Positions 48,401 to 60,089 of a stretch of DNA of 64,000 bases are shown here, piece by piece. The first letter of the stretch is position 1. Every line of letters starts with the position of its first letter. The position numbers and the translations under genes were made by a program. A model generated the notes under the pieces. The model ran no database searches. It was not told the DNA's origin and saw nothing but the letters and a program-made list of their open reading frames with translations. The DNA is from Telopea speciosissima. Its lineage: Eukaryota; Streptophyta; Magnoliopsida; Proteales; Proteaceae. The stretch is from assembly GCF_018873765.1 (NCBI RefSeq), contig NC_057922.1:18179563-18243562 (forward strand), read 5' to 3'.

Positions 48401-51400
48401 TTATGATAGAGTCGCTTGAGAGTTAATCTGGCAAGTACTAGAGAAGAGAAGTGTTTCAAATAAAAATATGGACATTGTTAAAGATATGCATAATGGTGTG
48501 GTAACTAGTGTAACAACTGTGGGGGGGTCAAAGCAGTGAATTCCCAATTACAACTGGGTTAAATCAAGGATCAACTTTAAACCCTTATTTGTTTGTACTT
48601 ACCATAGATGATTTAAGGAGAGACATTCAAGATCAGATTTCTTGGTGTATGCTTTTTGTTGATGATATTGTTTTGGTGGATGAGAAAAAATTAACATCAA
48701 GTTTGAATTATGGAGATCTACCTTGGAATCAAAAGGTTTTAAGATAAATAGAACGAAAAGAGAGTATATGCTGTGCAACTTTAGTTACACTAGGTGGTGA
48801 AAATTGATGAGAGGGAGATTTCGCAAAGTGATTATTTTAGGCATCTTCGTTGAATCATAAATAATGATGGTGATATAGAGGACAATGTTTCATAGAGAAC
48901 TAAAATAAGATGGATGAAGTGGAGAGGTACGTCTGGAGTGTTGTGTGATCGACATATTCTTTTTAAACTAAAGGGAAATTTTCTAGGATAGTCATACGAC
49001 CAGTTATGTTGTATAGTGCGGAATGTTGGGCAGTTAGGAAGCATCATATAGATAAACGATGGATGTGTGGGAAAACTAGGAAGGATAAAGTAAGGAATGA
49101 TTAAATTAGAGCTGATTTGGGAGTAGCTCTAATACATGGTAAGTTATGAAAAAGTCGTTAGAAGGTGGCATGGCCATGTTCAACGAAGGCCGCTAAATGC
49201 TCCAGTACAGAGGAGTGATTTGATTCAGATTGAAGGAGCTAAAAGAGCCAGAGGCAGACCTAAAATGACTTTGGGATAAGTGGGGACAAAAGACATGCAT
49301 AGCTTAGGCCTTGTATGATGCAGCTTAGCCACCTAGATGGCTTATTTTAGTGGAAATATTGGGTTGGGTTATGTATGCATTGGGCCTTTGATTCCATGTG
49401 TTTTCTTTGTAATGGTCCACTTTTATGGGCCTAAAATATGTGTAGAAGGTAGGTAATGTAGTCCTAGATAGACAAGGGGTCTACTAGGAGCCATGTAAAA
49501 CTGGATCTGCTAAGCTACTGGTTTAGAGGGCAGATTTTGATGAACTTGGTCAAGACAAGGGTTAGACTTGGGGTATTGGGTTTGAATTTTATAGGGTAAA
49601 GCAGGGCAGGTTTAGGGGAGTCTAAAGAACCTGGTTTTGTGAGTTTTGAATGAGAATTTCAAAATCAGAAAAATTAGGGTTTCGGGTTTGGTTTTGGGGA
49701 AGGAGAAGGGGGTGAATTTTGGGTTTATAATGGGGGGTTGGTCCAAGGTTTGGATCGAATTTCCCAAATAGGGAGAGGAAGGTTCGATCCTAATATGGAG
49801 GGGTTTTGAGGGTAGGTTAGGTCTGGACAGGTTCTAGGTTATTTAGGGTTTAATGGATATGAGGAGGGATGTAGGATTTGAGGTAATAAATGGGACAGAA
49901 CTTAGGATCGAGTGAGGGGACTGGTCTAGGGATGCTGTGACTGAAAGTTGGATGGATTCTAATGGAGGAATAAGATGGAAAGTAATTGCAGCAATTAGAA
50001 ACACTTACTGGATTTGTAGAACAGCAACTAGAAACTGTAGAAGAGAACCTCCCGATCTGAACAGATGCAAAGAGTCAATCGGAGTCCACCGATTCCTTCA
50101 CCTTGAGATCCACAAGGCCTTCTTGAAGTAACTCTCAAGGAACACTCACAAAGGGAGCATGGCAGCAAAGCTGAAACAGATTTTAACAATAACCAAAAGT
50201 GGGGAGCCTCCCACGATTCTCTTAACTATTAATAAGATGGCCAAAGGCCCAAACCCTGATACAAGCTAAGTCAATCCTCTAAGGACCAATAGCAATACAA
50301 GATCCTCTAAGGAACAATAAAAATAGAAAACATAACTTAAACTGAACCAAAGGTTGAACCAGTTTGGTTCAACTTAAAACATTAAAAAAAAAAACACTTA
50401 GCTAAAAAACTAAGTATGTAAAACAGAAAATAAACTAAGATTAAAAATAACTAAGGCCTAATCTTGGGCTGTTTTATTTGCGGATGCTTGGATTTGCATC
50501 AGTAGGCATATGAGATTAGGCTTAGTTAGTTAGCTATTTAAGTTTTCCTATTTGTATTTTGATTCTTTTTTCAACTATGTTTTGTAATTAGCAATAGGAT
50601 TTAGTTTTCCTAGTCAGATTAGGATTCTTGTTTCATTTTCTATATATAGCTTGTAAGAGCCAAGGCTCATAACCCATAACCCAACCCAACCCGAGGCTTA
50701 TTTCCACTAAAAGTCTAAAATAAGCACTCTAGGTTACTTACCTGCGTCATTGTATTAAGTATGACCTCTAATAGAGCTGATTGAAGGGTTAACGATCCAT
50801 GTAGCCTACTCCATTTAGTTGGGATGGGATAAGGCTGAGGTGTTTATGTTGTAGTTGTTGTGGTCTTTTACGAAGTGAATAATTTGCATCTCGTGTATGT
50901 TCAAAAGTAAATAACATCCAAATTTTCCAGGGTAACAAGAACCCCTTTTGAAGTTCAAATCGGTTTCCAGTCATGAGGATATCTGGCTTGAAACCTTCTG
51001 CTGTATCCGGAAGTGGTTCTAAATTTGTTGTGTACCATAATTATAAATAGTGTGCAGTTTTCATGGATGGTGATCCAAAGAGGAATCGTTGGACAGGCAC
51101 CTATTCCTGCCACATGTCAGGTTGGAAGGGGCTGAAATTTTGTGGACATGTAGACCCCAAGGTCCCCTTCCTGGGTCTGCTAATGTGTCAAATTTCATCC
51201 CATATGGAATTGGCCAAGCGGAATAATATAATATTACTTTGAAAATCTGGGACAACAGGATGGTGCAGACCAATTCATGGATGGCTGAAATATATAATGG
51301 ATATCCTAATACAGGAGAGTATATTGTTGAATTGAGTTGAAACTCAACACTTGCCAAGTCAAGACCGTTTCTTAGATATCCAATGGTAGAAATTGCCCAT

Positions 51401-51611
51401 CATCTATCCAAGTCACAAAACTAGTTGCCCATCCAATACCGTTGTCCAGAAAACCTTTTGCCCCATAAATGCTTCCTTCATATTGGTCCTCACCATATTT
51501 TATGGCACATCTGCATTGCAAAAGTTCTTGCCTAAGCTAAGTTGGTAAGAAAGAGTCTGAGTGGTTAGTTTATTGGGTAATCAGGGTACATTCCCTTATG
51601 TAAAAAGGGTA

Positions 51612-51657
<46 letters not shown>

Positions 51658-52179
51658 GATCAATTAAGAGTTATAATTATAACAAAGTAGTGTACATGCT
51701 TCAAGGATATGCCACCAAAGCAAGTACTGATACATTTCATTAATATATGAACAGTTGACTGGAGATATACACGAGGAGGTTGAGAGTCATAACCGTGTAC
51801 TGGATCGAATGGTAAATTTAAACCAAATTATCTATAGTTGACTGAAAGGTATATTCTCGTCTTTTTTCTTACAAGGATTGTATTCATCAACCAGGGTAAT
51901 GATATGGATTCGTCAAGGGGAATCCTGTCTGGAACTGTGGATCGATTCAAGTCGGTATGCAGAGAAAATTCCTTGTCCTCTCTCTTTTTTTTTTTTTTTC
52001 TTTTCTTTTGAAATATGTCCTGCTCTTGTTGTACTCTTCTTTTTGAAGTGGATGTTTCATTATTAAATATGAACTCTTTACTGCTCTAGGTTTTCGAGAC
52101 CAAATCAAGTCGGAGAATGCTTACACTTGTGGCGTCTTTCGTTGTCATCTTCCTGATCATATACTATCTGACTAGATGA
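42464..52179 (+). CDS. BET11: Bet1-like SNARE (BET11), ER-Golgi Qc-SNARE
   Basis: Five coding exons join in phase: 42464-42477 (ATGAATCCCAGGAG), 47483-47633, 51755-51811, 51895-51954 and 52090-52179. The product is 123 residues, as in Arabidopsis BET11 (122). Landmarks: [45 protein letters not shown] (start of the SNARE motif), [20 protein letters not shown], and a C-terminal membrane anchor [20 protein letters not shown]. The protein acts as a tail-anchored Qc-SNARE in ER-to-Golgi or intra-Golgi fusion. A 5'-UTR intron is likely (GCGAAA|GTATGT at 41841/41842 to TTGGTAG at 42382). The first two coding introns are 5.0 and 4.1 kb and packed with transposons, yet all splice motifs and phases are kept, so the gene looks functional. 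Confidence 0.93.
42806..42895 (+). repeat. Dispersed repeat, copy 2
   Basis: Second copy of the short interspersed repeat at 12010-12125, in intron 1 of BET11. Same orientation as copy 1; class unknown. Confidence 0.5.
44171..44294 (+). repeat. Tandem repeat with TTTAGGGTTT cores
   Basis: Three units starting at 44171, 44218 and 44253. Each is GATTGGACAGCTTTAGGGTT followed by a (CT)n tract of varying length, and units are joined by GATC. Each unit contains a telomere-like TTTAGGGTTT. It lies in intron 1 of BET11. Confidence 0.8.
44599..45103 (-). mobile_element. Terminal part of a TGATGCAG-ended repeat element
   Basis: Read from 45103 on the minus strand it starts TGATGCAG and continues GGCTTATTTTAGTAA, AAGCCTTGGGTTGGGTTAT, GTTGGGCC. 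This is the same terminal sequence as the element nested at 49316-50749. Its other end is not clear. No coding domain is seen. It is a fossil repeat, possibly LTR-type. Confidence 0.45.
46012..47165 (+). mobile_element. RTE-clade LINE, 5'-truncated copy 1
   Basis: Reverse transcriptase C-terminal half: [32 protein letters not shown] (an altered FADD box), [11 protein letters not shown], then [24 protein letters not shown] and [20 protein letters not shown], all typical of plant RTE elements. The 3' end is the usual CATTTAGTTGGGATAAGGCT followed by (GTT)n. Several stops and shifts after about 46420. It lies in intron 1 of BET11. Confidence 0.85.
47815..50865 (+). mobile_element. RTE-clade LINE copy 2, with nested insertion
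   Basis: Perfect 14-bp target duplication ttttacgaagtgaa at 47801-47814 and 50866-50879. The content starts in the endonuclease-RT linker ([10 protein letters not shown], then [15 protein letters not shown]) and runs through the reverse transcriptase ([14 protein letters not shown]) to the [20 protein letters not shown] part. It is interrupted at 49316-50749 by another element, and the 3' end (CATTTAGTTGGGATGGGATAAGGCT, then GTTGTT-like tail) resumes at 50755. Many stops; inactive. It is in intron 2 of BET11, in the sense orientation. Confidence 0.88.
49316..50749. mobile_element. Element nested in RTE copy 2, TG...CA ends
   Basis: 1,434 bp. It begins TGATGCAG and ends CTGCGTCA, with a perfect 5-bp duplication TTGTA at 49311-49315 and 50750-50754; removing it restores continuity with RTE copy 1. 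The ends and 5-bp duplication suit a solo LTR, but the first and last 70 bp also resemble each other in inverted orientation (GCTTATTTTAG, AGTGGAAATA, GGGTTGGGTTATG), which an LTR would not require. No protein domain is recognised. Treated as a non-coding fossil of uncertain class. Confidence 0.65.
51614..51654 (+). repeat. (CT)n microsatellite
   Basis: A 41-bp uninterrupted CT repeat in intron 2 of BET11, 100 bp before exon 3. Shorter (CT)n tracts occur at 41739-41750 and 47352-47380. Confidence 0.95.
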
Positions 52180-52892
52180 TCAATATATCAAAGATTTACT
52201 TAAGTGCAACTGCTAGGTTTGCTAGAATGCAAGGACCATTATCTTCTGGGTACATCTAATATCCAACTAGATAACAATAGTTCCCCCCCGCCTTCCCCTG
52301 TAAGATATATTCGTGTGCGAGTTCACGAGTACATTTCAGTGTATTCGACTTGTATGTGAAAAGGATTGCAGATCCTCATTTCCTGCATCGTTATATATTC
52401 TTTGCTCGCTTTTTTCCATTTTATTTTCCTTTTTGCTTGTTTTTCTTTTGCTGGAGAATTCCCATCTCATCTTGATTCAATACAAAGGTACCACAATTCA
52501 TTGGCCTTTTATTTTCAAGGAATGTCTCTCTGCTTTGTGTCTTGGATTCAGGAGGGCGTTTACCAACCTTAGGTATTCATTATCTCATCATTTGAGTATT
52601 GAAGTTTGATGATTCCTCCTTTTAAGTCGTGCATGAGGCACAGACCAGGACTATAGAATGAGTCTCGTACACACTGATCGGCTTGAAATTTGTCGGAGTG
52701 CAAGGTTTTTGTCTACCTTAAAATCTCAAACTGATTGCAGAGTAAATGCGTCCAAAAGATGAAGCTTCAGCATTCTTAAGCTTATATTGACATTCCACCA
52801 TTGTTTTAGTTTTCAAGGGAAGGAGTATCCTGTAGGTAAGGCTATGGAACGCTGTGTCCATTGTTTGTGTCAATGGGGAAGGTACCAGAGGG
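52180..52892. other. BET11 3' UTR and flank
   Basis: Probable 3' UTR after the BET11 stop (52177-52179). No other gene seen. Confidence 0.5.
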
Positions 52893-53003
52893 CAGCTCAG
52901 GTTCTCGTAAGACACCGATGGAATCCAATAGTCTGAAGGTAACATTCAGGCTATAAATTCCATCTGTGCGGCTCAGGCTGTACGAGAACCTGCGCCAGAC
53001 TTG
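52893..53003. repeat. Small fold-back repeat
   Basis: Imperfect inverted repeat with arms GCAGCTCAGGTTCTCGTAAG... and ...GTACGAGAACCTGCGCC, with 'gatggaat' in both arms. MITE-like remnant. Confidence 0.5.
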
Positions 53004-54481
53004 AAGGTACTACTCTCCACTACTCAAATGAAATATGTTACCTGTCAACCATAAGTGAAATTATGATCTACATTTCAAAGCTGAGTTAACTTTTTTTTGG
53101 GGTAAACAAAGCTGGGTGAACTTAAAACGTCAGAAAGGGGTCAATAGACAATAGTACCTCTGGGTCCTGGGAGCACCATTTTGTATGAATGCTGGAGAAG
53201 TTGAACGTGATGTGTCTTTGTGGAGGGTGGAGTTTGGATTTGGCTACTTTGATAACAATTGAGATTCTAAACTTTAGGCAGTGGGAACAGTAAAGAACCG
53301 CTGCAAATGTCATAAAAGACTTACATTTTGGTATCTTTTAACTACATCCAACAAAAGCTCTGGGAACCCAAACCATGTGATAGAAAGGTTGGCATTGATT
53401 GTAACTTGTGATATAAAATTCTTTCATTCCAAAACCCAATAAGCCCTGTTATCACTAAAGCAGACTTAACAACCCGGGCTTGCTCTTTGTTGTTGTTGTT
53501 GTTGTTTTATTATATTTTTTTTTAAGAAAAAAAAAAGACCTCAAACATTACTTATTTCTTCTGATGTTTACTACCAGCATTAGAAGGTAACCATAGGTAA
53601 GGCTAGAGCAAATACATTTATAGATCTTCCCATGGAATTTTTTTCAAGCTTTTCCAAAGAGCATTAACAAAAATTAGTTACATAAAAGTTCTTTAAGTTA
53701 GGAATATAATGAAACATCCACTTTAAAAAGAAGAGAACAACAATAATTTGAACGTTCTTTAAGTTCGCACAGTGGTAGGTGTTCCCATGCTTAATTGTGA
53801 GGTTTTATGTACACTAAACCTTGGAATTTAAGCATTTGATGTTTACTAGATAAAGGCCCCCTCAATTACAAGTCTTAAGAATTTGGCACTTGCTTCACCC
53901 ATTTAAGTAGATTTCGGTCTTTAATGTTATTTAATCCCTCAGCAAGTAAACTGAGCCTCATACAACTGGATAAACTATATCCAGATCAAAGAGTGTCTTA
54001 AACCATCAGATTGGTGCGCTAGAAGATCATGCCAAAACAATTGCCAAACAGATATTATGAAGAAAAAAAAACCGAGGAACGACAAGTACTCTCATTGAGT
54101 GGGGAAGCTTCTATCACTCATTTTGCCCTATTCTTTATATTTTGGACAACCCCCTCAGCTCAATGCACCACAACAATCAATCATCTGTTCGGCAACCATT
54201 TTTTTTGCGCATATCAGCTGTCATTAGCTTCCAAGCATAAACTGTAAAAGCTGAGTGAAGTTTGGAAGAGGGTATCAAATTTGAAGATTATTGGTAGCTT
54301 CAAACATTTGCAATCAAATTGTTTTAACTTTGCAAAGTGATTGAAAGAATAAAGTAGGAATCAAAAAGCTGCGATGGTTCTATGCAAAATACACAATGAA
54401 AACACATGTAACACTAAAGAACAACTTAGTTTAATTTAAACCTCAAATATGTTCACACACATGCACATTGACGTATGGAAC
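53004..54481. other. Intergenic, no gene seen
   Basis: Spacer between the convergent BET11 and ALG6 genes. It holds a (GTT)n microsatellite at 53486-53506. A 72-codon frame at 54029-54247 is not recognisable. Confidence 0.4.
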
Positions 54482-56847
54482 TCAAACAAGTTTCTTTTCC
54501 TTCTCCATCCAAATAAGGCTGTTCAACAACCTCCACTGCTTTGTATTTGTGTAAACAGTTAGCAAAACAAATTGAGAGAAGCAAAGAAGCATAATCATGG
54601 CCTCAAAGATGAAAGGATACTTCTCTGGAGGTAAAAATGTCAAGTAGATGAGATGGAGTAAAACAGAGCACAAGAGAAGTAGGGACATCACAAACTCTGC
54701 CCATTTGGGGAGATAAACCTCTCTTCCACCTTGTCTGCCACCTGGCGAATAGTAAATAAGGAGGAACAGCGCAAGTAGAGCACTGTATGGTAAAATCAGA
54801 TGATCACGGCAAAGAAGGGGATACATTGAGAACATGGCATAAAATGTGAACCACTTGAAAAGAAGAGGCTCTTCCAAAGCCAACAGACTTGCCGGTAATA
54901 GAGGCAACAGGATAGACTTCTCATGAACTGTTATTTTTTCCATGGCCAAAATTGCAGCTAATTGTCAGAAAACATTCCCAAAAGAAGTCCAAGGGAAAAA
55001 AACTTAAAAAGAAAGAAAGATATTTCATAGATCATACCTTGGAATGAGAATAAGTAGAATGCAAATGAACTATTAAATAGTGCATATAGAAAACCCTGAT
55101 CACTTGGAGATCTTAGCTGCTGAACCATGGAGGGAAGAATACCAAGAACAGTTGCACTGAAGCTGACAAGCTTCAGTGATTGGGTTGTGAATAATTTCTT
55201 CCATTTTATAAGCACGGATGTGGCACACCAAAAGTTAGCTACATAATCCTCATATAGCCCTCTCTCGAAAGGAGCCAGGCGGAAGAGAACCTATGTCATC
55301 CATCAGGCTAATAACATAAATCGCCACAGCTAATATATCGCAGGAAGAAAATATAAGGATCAACAACCAAAGATTATATATATATTAGAGAAAGAGAGTA
55401 CAAACAAGAACATGATGGGATTCCATTCTGGCCTTACCTCCATAAAAGCTTCTGTTGAATAAAGATAAGGCCACCAGATAAGAATAAATGTTCCTATAAC
55501 AGTCAACCCCAGTTTTGACACCTCAAGCAGTGGATACCGAGACTTGAAGCATTTCCCCAAGAGATGGCTGAAAAATGCAGGTGCAAAATATGCACTCATC
55601 TGCAACAAACCAAAGACAATACACCCAAATATAGATCACTGCAGAGAATAATTACTTACATATTTATAAAAGGCACGTAAGGATAAGGTCATAACTCCAT
55701 GAAATTGTGACATATGATGTACATTACTCATATTGTTGCCAGATTTATCCAACAAAGGGTCCTTTGACCCATTTAATGATTGAGGCAGTGAGCAAGTCTT
55801 TCAAGCACTAGAACTTGAACTTCAAAGCCAACCAAAACATTTCAACTAACTAAGTTCATAAACCATGTGAATTCAACCATGCATAAACTAGAGAACTATA
55901 AAAGGGGGATAGAAACAAATAAAATCTAGGAAAGTGGTTCCCGCAGCACTAGAGAAAGAAACAAACCTGTTTATGGTTGAGTGCAAGGCTGAACAAGAAA
56001 CAAGCTACCAAATTGTTTTCAGAGAAGATGGCAGCAACAGCTCCAACTGTAAAGCCCAAACTAATGCAGTTGTACTGGCAAGGAACCCATATAAGTTTAC
56101 TCTCTTCTCCTGATGCATAGTATATAAAGTCGAAAAAAGCTGGAAGTAGAAACTTGAATTTTGATGCACAATTCCTTCAGACCTGAAAATGGCCATGATC
56201 AATTAGAATAAGACATGGGCTCGTCAAAATGATAGCAAGATGCCATGCGATGTCTTCTTTGCAGCCACTGCGGCGACCAGTGTAGTAGACCATGATGAAA
56301 AATAGAACTGCAGGGAAAAAAATGAGGGCATCGGAGGACAACACTGTCCATCTCATGAGAAGTTTTCTGCAGGAAAGAAGAGCTTCTAAGATCTTATCCC
56401 CAAAAAATAAAAATTTTATGTAATTAAGCATAAAAGAATTCAGAAAGTGATTGGAACTCGTCCAAGAGGGGATTCATGACCCCTGGAGGTGAAAAGGGCA
56501 ACAGAATCAGGATGGAAGTAGTTAAGGAAGAGAGCATGCACATAGCTCTGGTAGGCAGTGAGGGGAGGGTAGTCAAGGCCCCAATAGTGGAGATCATTGG
56601 TAGTGCTATTGCGGTACCATTCCCTGGTAGCAGTGTTAAGGGTGATCTCCATCCAATGCCTCTGCGCTTCATAGTCACCATACTTGGGCGGATCTCCAGC
56701 ACCTGAGTAGGGATGGAAGGAAACCCCCACCCGCACCAACAACGCAAATATGAAGATGCAAAGGAATGAAATCGCATAACTCCCATTAACCAACCACCAC
56801 CAAACATCACACTTATCAGCCTCCTTCTTCACCGTCTTCCTCCCCAT
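54482..56847 (-). CDS. ALG6: ALG6 alpha-1,3-glucosyltransferase (ER N-glycan assembly)
   Basis: Adds the first glucose to Man9GlcNAc2-PP-dolichol in the ER lumen (GT57 family, multi-pass membrane protein). Six exons: 56847-56462, 56366-56183, 56074-55967, 55599-55438, 55290-55038 and 54927-54482; 512 residues in phase (Arabidopsis about 533). Landmarks: MGRKTVKKEADKCDVWWW, first membrane span, HPYSGAGDPPKYGDYEAQRH, HYWGLDYPPLTAYQSYVHA (the luminal acidic motif region), KLLMRWTVLSSDALIFFP, LILIDHGHFQ|YNCISLGFTV, SLALNHKQ|MSAYFAPAFF, RLAPFERGLYEDYVANFWC and FQ|VHEKSILLPLLPA. The end of exon 1 is odd. Family alignment and reading phase put it at CTTGG/ACGAGT (56462/56461), where a GT donor is expected but AC is present; the other five introns use GT-AG. 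It could reflect a donor mutation, an unusual splice site or a sequence error. Confidence 0.9.
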
Positions 56848-57401
56848 TATTTCTCAGTCCACTCGTCCCCCTTCAACTCTGGAAAAAGCTGAAGCAACGT
56901 TAGGAAGAGATACAAAGGAAAAAAAACAAAACAAAAAAGAGGGATTTCTACCATACCAAGGTACCAACAATGATGGTTACGATTGAATCGCAGTAACAGT
57001 GAGCCTTGATGGGAAATTTTCCGGCAAATTACGTCAATCTCCGATCAGCTTTGATGGGGTGAAATTAGAAAAGGAGAAGTGAAGAATTGGGAGCGAGAGA
57101 ATGTGGGAGACCCCGCAAACAGTTGTTTTTGGGGTTAGGGAATGACTCGGCGAGTCAACGGATGAGTGAATACTCAATGGTCGCAGTGCAACTCCCAACG
57201 AGATTACGAGTTAGGTCATGTTTGGTTAGATTTGTCGGACTCCTGGTTGGAGGAATCAAAATCGGATCTTTTTTTTTTTTAGTTGTCCATAATTCATGTC
57301 CGATCTTTATTTTTTTCAGTTAGTAGAATATCAATGAAATTTATCTCTTGTAACAAGATCACCAAGTTTATTGAATAAAATACTTTAAAATAATCATGAA
57401 T
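56848..57401. other. ALG6 5' flank
   Basis: Leader and promoter of ALG6 (minus strand), possibly with a short leader intron (acceptor TTTTTCCAG near 56880). No other gene seen. Confidence 0.4.
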
Positions 57402-58195
57402 TGTGTTGCGTGTAAAAACCTCTGATGTCCGGTTCGTCCATGGATAAGTCTGTAAAAATCAAGTGAGCACAAGAGAGCCGATGTGGCTCCGGCCTAAGAC
57501 TCTTCGACGTTCAAGTTAGGTCTCTGTCGCAACAGCGTAACAGCTTAGTGAAAAGTGAGTTGAGCGTTTGAGCTCCATACCTGGGTACTTATAGGATGAG
57601 ATGAGGCGGTTGGAAGAGTCCTTCTATGGTAAGAGTCCTCCGTTGGTGGGGTTCTTCCACGCGGAGCGGAATGGAGAGTTATTTTCGGAGTCGGACTCCT
57701 AAAGACGTAAGAGTCCTTGTGAGAGTGTGACTGTATCCTGTGATTGTCGGGGTGTGCTGATGTGGCTCCGTGATCCTCAGTGAACCGTTATTGATGCTTC
57801 TGGGGAGGGCTCGGCCTCATGCTCGGCCAGCGCGGTGTGGGAGTTGTTCCCGTCCACCGGTGTGAGCTCGGCTGAGCCCAAGCGCTCCGCTTATGGCTGA
57901 TTTGGGCGAGCTTAGCTCAGGGCTCGGCAGGCCTGATGTTCGGCCACGGAGCCCGGCCAAGTTAGAGACGGGGGATATCCTCTTCTTTAATCGATGTCTA
58001 GCTTAGCGCCGCACACCTGGTGCTCGGCGAGCTGAATGCTTGGTCGTGGTGCTCAGCCACGAGGGTGATGGAGGTGCTGCTACCTCTCCGGGTGATCGGC
58101 TCAGACCGGCCTCCAGTGACTCGGCTTGGTCCTCGGGTTTGGTCTCAGTACCTCCACGTGGCGTTCCATGGTTGGATGGGAGTTGTACGACACAT
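57402..58195. repeat. GC-richer LTR-like remnant
   Basis: A block richer in G+C than its surroundings, with repeated CTCGGC words, starting TGTGTTGCGTGTAAAAACC and ending near GTACGACACA (inverted TGTGT/ACACA ends). It has the look of a plant LTR. No internal coding domain and no clear target duplication were seen. Treated as a fossil of uncertain age. Confidence 0.4.
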
Positions 58196-59588
58196 CAAAT
58201 TGTAGGAAATCTTTATTTCTTCTTTCTGATTCTAAATTTTAGAGTTCTCATCAATTTCAACTACTTGATGGAGGTTGATCCTGTGTTCGATTCCAAGTTC
58301 TTAAACCCTGGACTTGGGCTCCTACTTCTTGATTCCCAAAAGTCTACTTCTAATAAGTACGAGGGTTAAATTGTATGTGCCCAATCAAAATATTTAATTT
58401 AGAATCTTTATAGTTTAAATTTAAAGTTAAAGAAATTCTTGAAGTAGGAAGAGGGGGTACTTCTTGAGCCCCGACAATTAAAATTCTAAAGAAGGCTTCG
58501 TATTGTTGTGACCCATTATCTTCTCATAAACACTTAAAGGTCCCAGGAATGAGTTTCTAGCTTAGTGACAGGCCTCCACCCTTTGAGAGTGGTGTAAGTC
58601 TAAAGGATCGAGTGATTGACTCTAACCCCACCCCCCCATCTTCTTGACTATAGCAGTAGTAGTTGTAGGTACTTATCAATAAGTGGGCCTAGTGCCCCTT
58701 GCTGGCCCCTCATAGAAGCAAATACCGATACTAATACTGATTACTAAAACCTTGTTTCGTAGTCGCTAACCAACGTGACCGATTGCTTTGCCAGAAATAT
58801 ATATCACCAGAGGTTAAGTGTCTCTCACTTTTTGCTCTCAAGATATAACTTTAGGTAAAACTAATTAAAGTGTTAGGACTCATGAGTTCCAGAGACTCCT
58901 CTATACTCTAAATTGAAGTGTATGCTTGCATGAACTTGTTCAGCTCTTGCTTCTCTGCTGTTGGAAAACCAACTTCTTCACACGCAATCATATAGCGTCT
59001 TTCTTTCAAAAAAAGGAAAAATCACTTGAAGTTGCTACCTTTTGTCGTGTCTATTTCAAATGGATCCGGTTGATTATCTGACAAGCCAATTAAGCAACCA
59101 AATATCTCTTTGTGATAATTTTGATTCCAATTTTGATTAACTTAGATTGCAAAGATGTTCTAATATGTTTTAAGTCAAAACCATTCAATTCGATCAAGTT
59201 AACTCCCCATGTAAGTTTACCAAAAAATCCTAAACTAAGGTATGTCAATGTAGATTCATTTAGCTCATTGGTTATGTACTAGGTGTCCATAGTAAGAGAA
59301 TCAAAATACATAGGATTTTACAAAATATATACAAATTACATAGCAAAAACCCTAACTCTAGAGATGTCTTCAATTTTGGTCCATGACGAATGAAGCATGA
59401 AGCGCATGACCCACAGTTGGTCTTACACAAGGCACATGAATTCCATTGCTTTGTTACTTGTTGTCATAAGTGGATGATCAAGAATATTGATCAACCAAGA
59501 AGTCATTACACACGGTCTATCCTACATTCTATAAAGTAAACAGGTGAGATAGATATAACAAAGAATAATAGCCCTTTTCACCTTTTGA
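58196..59588. other. Intergenic, no gene seen
   Basis: AT-rich DNA without recognisable genes or RNAs. Confidence 0.4.
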
Positions 59589-60089
59589 CCATTGTTGGAA
59601 AACCAAGTTTTGATTGGAGCGAGTTGCCCAAGTCGATCAAAATTTTAGAAAATCAGGTCAAGAGTCGTGTAGACTAGGTCTAAGTAAAAAATGACGAGAC
59701 TATGTCATAAATCGTCCAAGTCAAATAAGACTGGGTATTTTTACTTGAGTTATGACAAACTCAACGAGTTTAGTCATTTTTTAAGAAACCATAAAGCCGG
59801 TTCACTTAGAATATGAGTCGAATAAAATAGTAAACCCGTATTTTAAATTAGTAAGAAATCCTCAACTCTTGGACTCCTTTCTCTTGTTCAATGTTATAAA
59901 CTCAAAACACATTGATATATGATTCCTTGAATTTATTTTTTTCTGTATTTTTTTTACTAATTTATACATATTTATTGTCTTAAAGAAAAATTAAAAAGCG
60001 TGACTCGCTTTGATTGTGTTTGACAAGAATGAGTCACCAGGTTTTTCTGAAAGACGAGTCGAGTCAGAAAACCTTGTTTTCCAACCATG
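59589..60089. mobile_element. Fold-back element of about 0.5 kb
   Basis: Imperfect inverted ends. The left has CCATTGTTGGAAAACCAAG and 'gagcgagttgcccaagtcg'. The right has CTTGTTTTCCAACCATG preceded by 'gagtcaccaggttttt' and 'gacgagtcgagtc'. No coding content. Confidence 0.5.
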
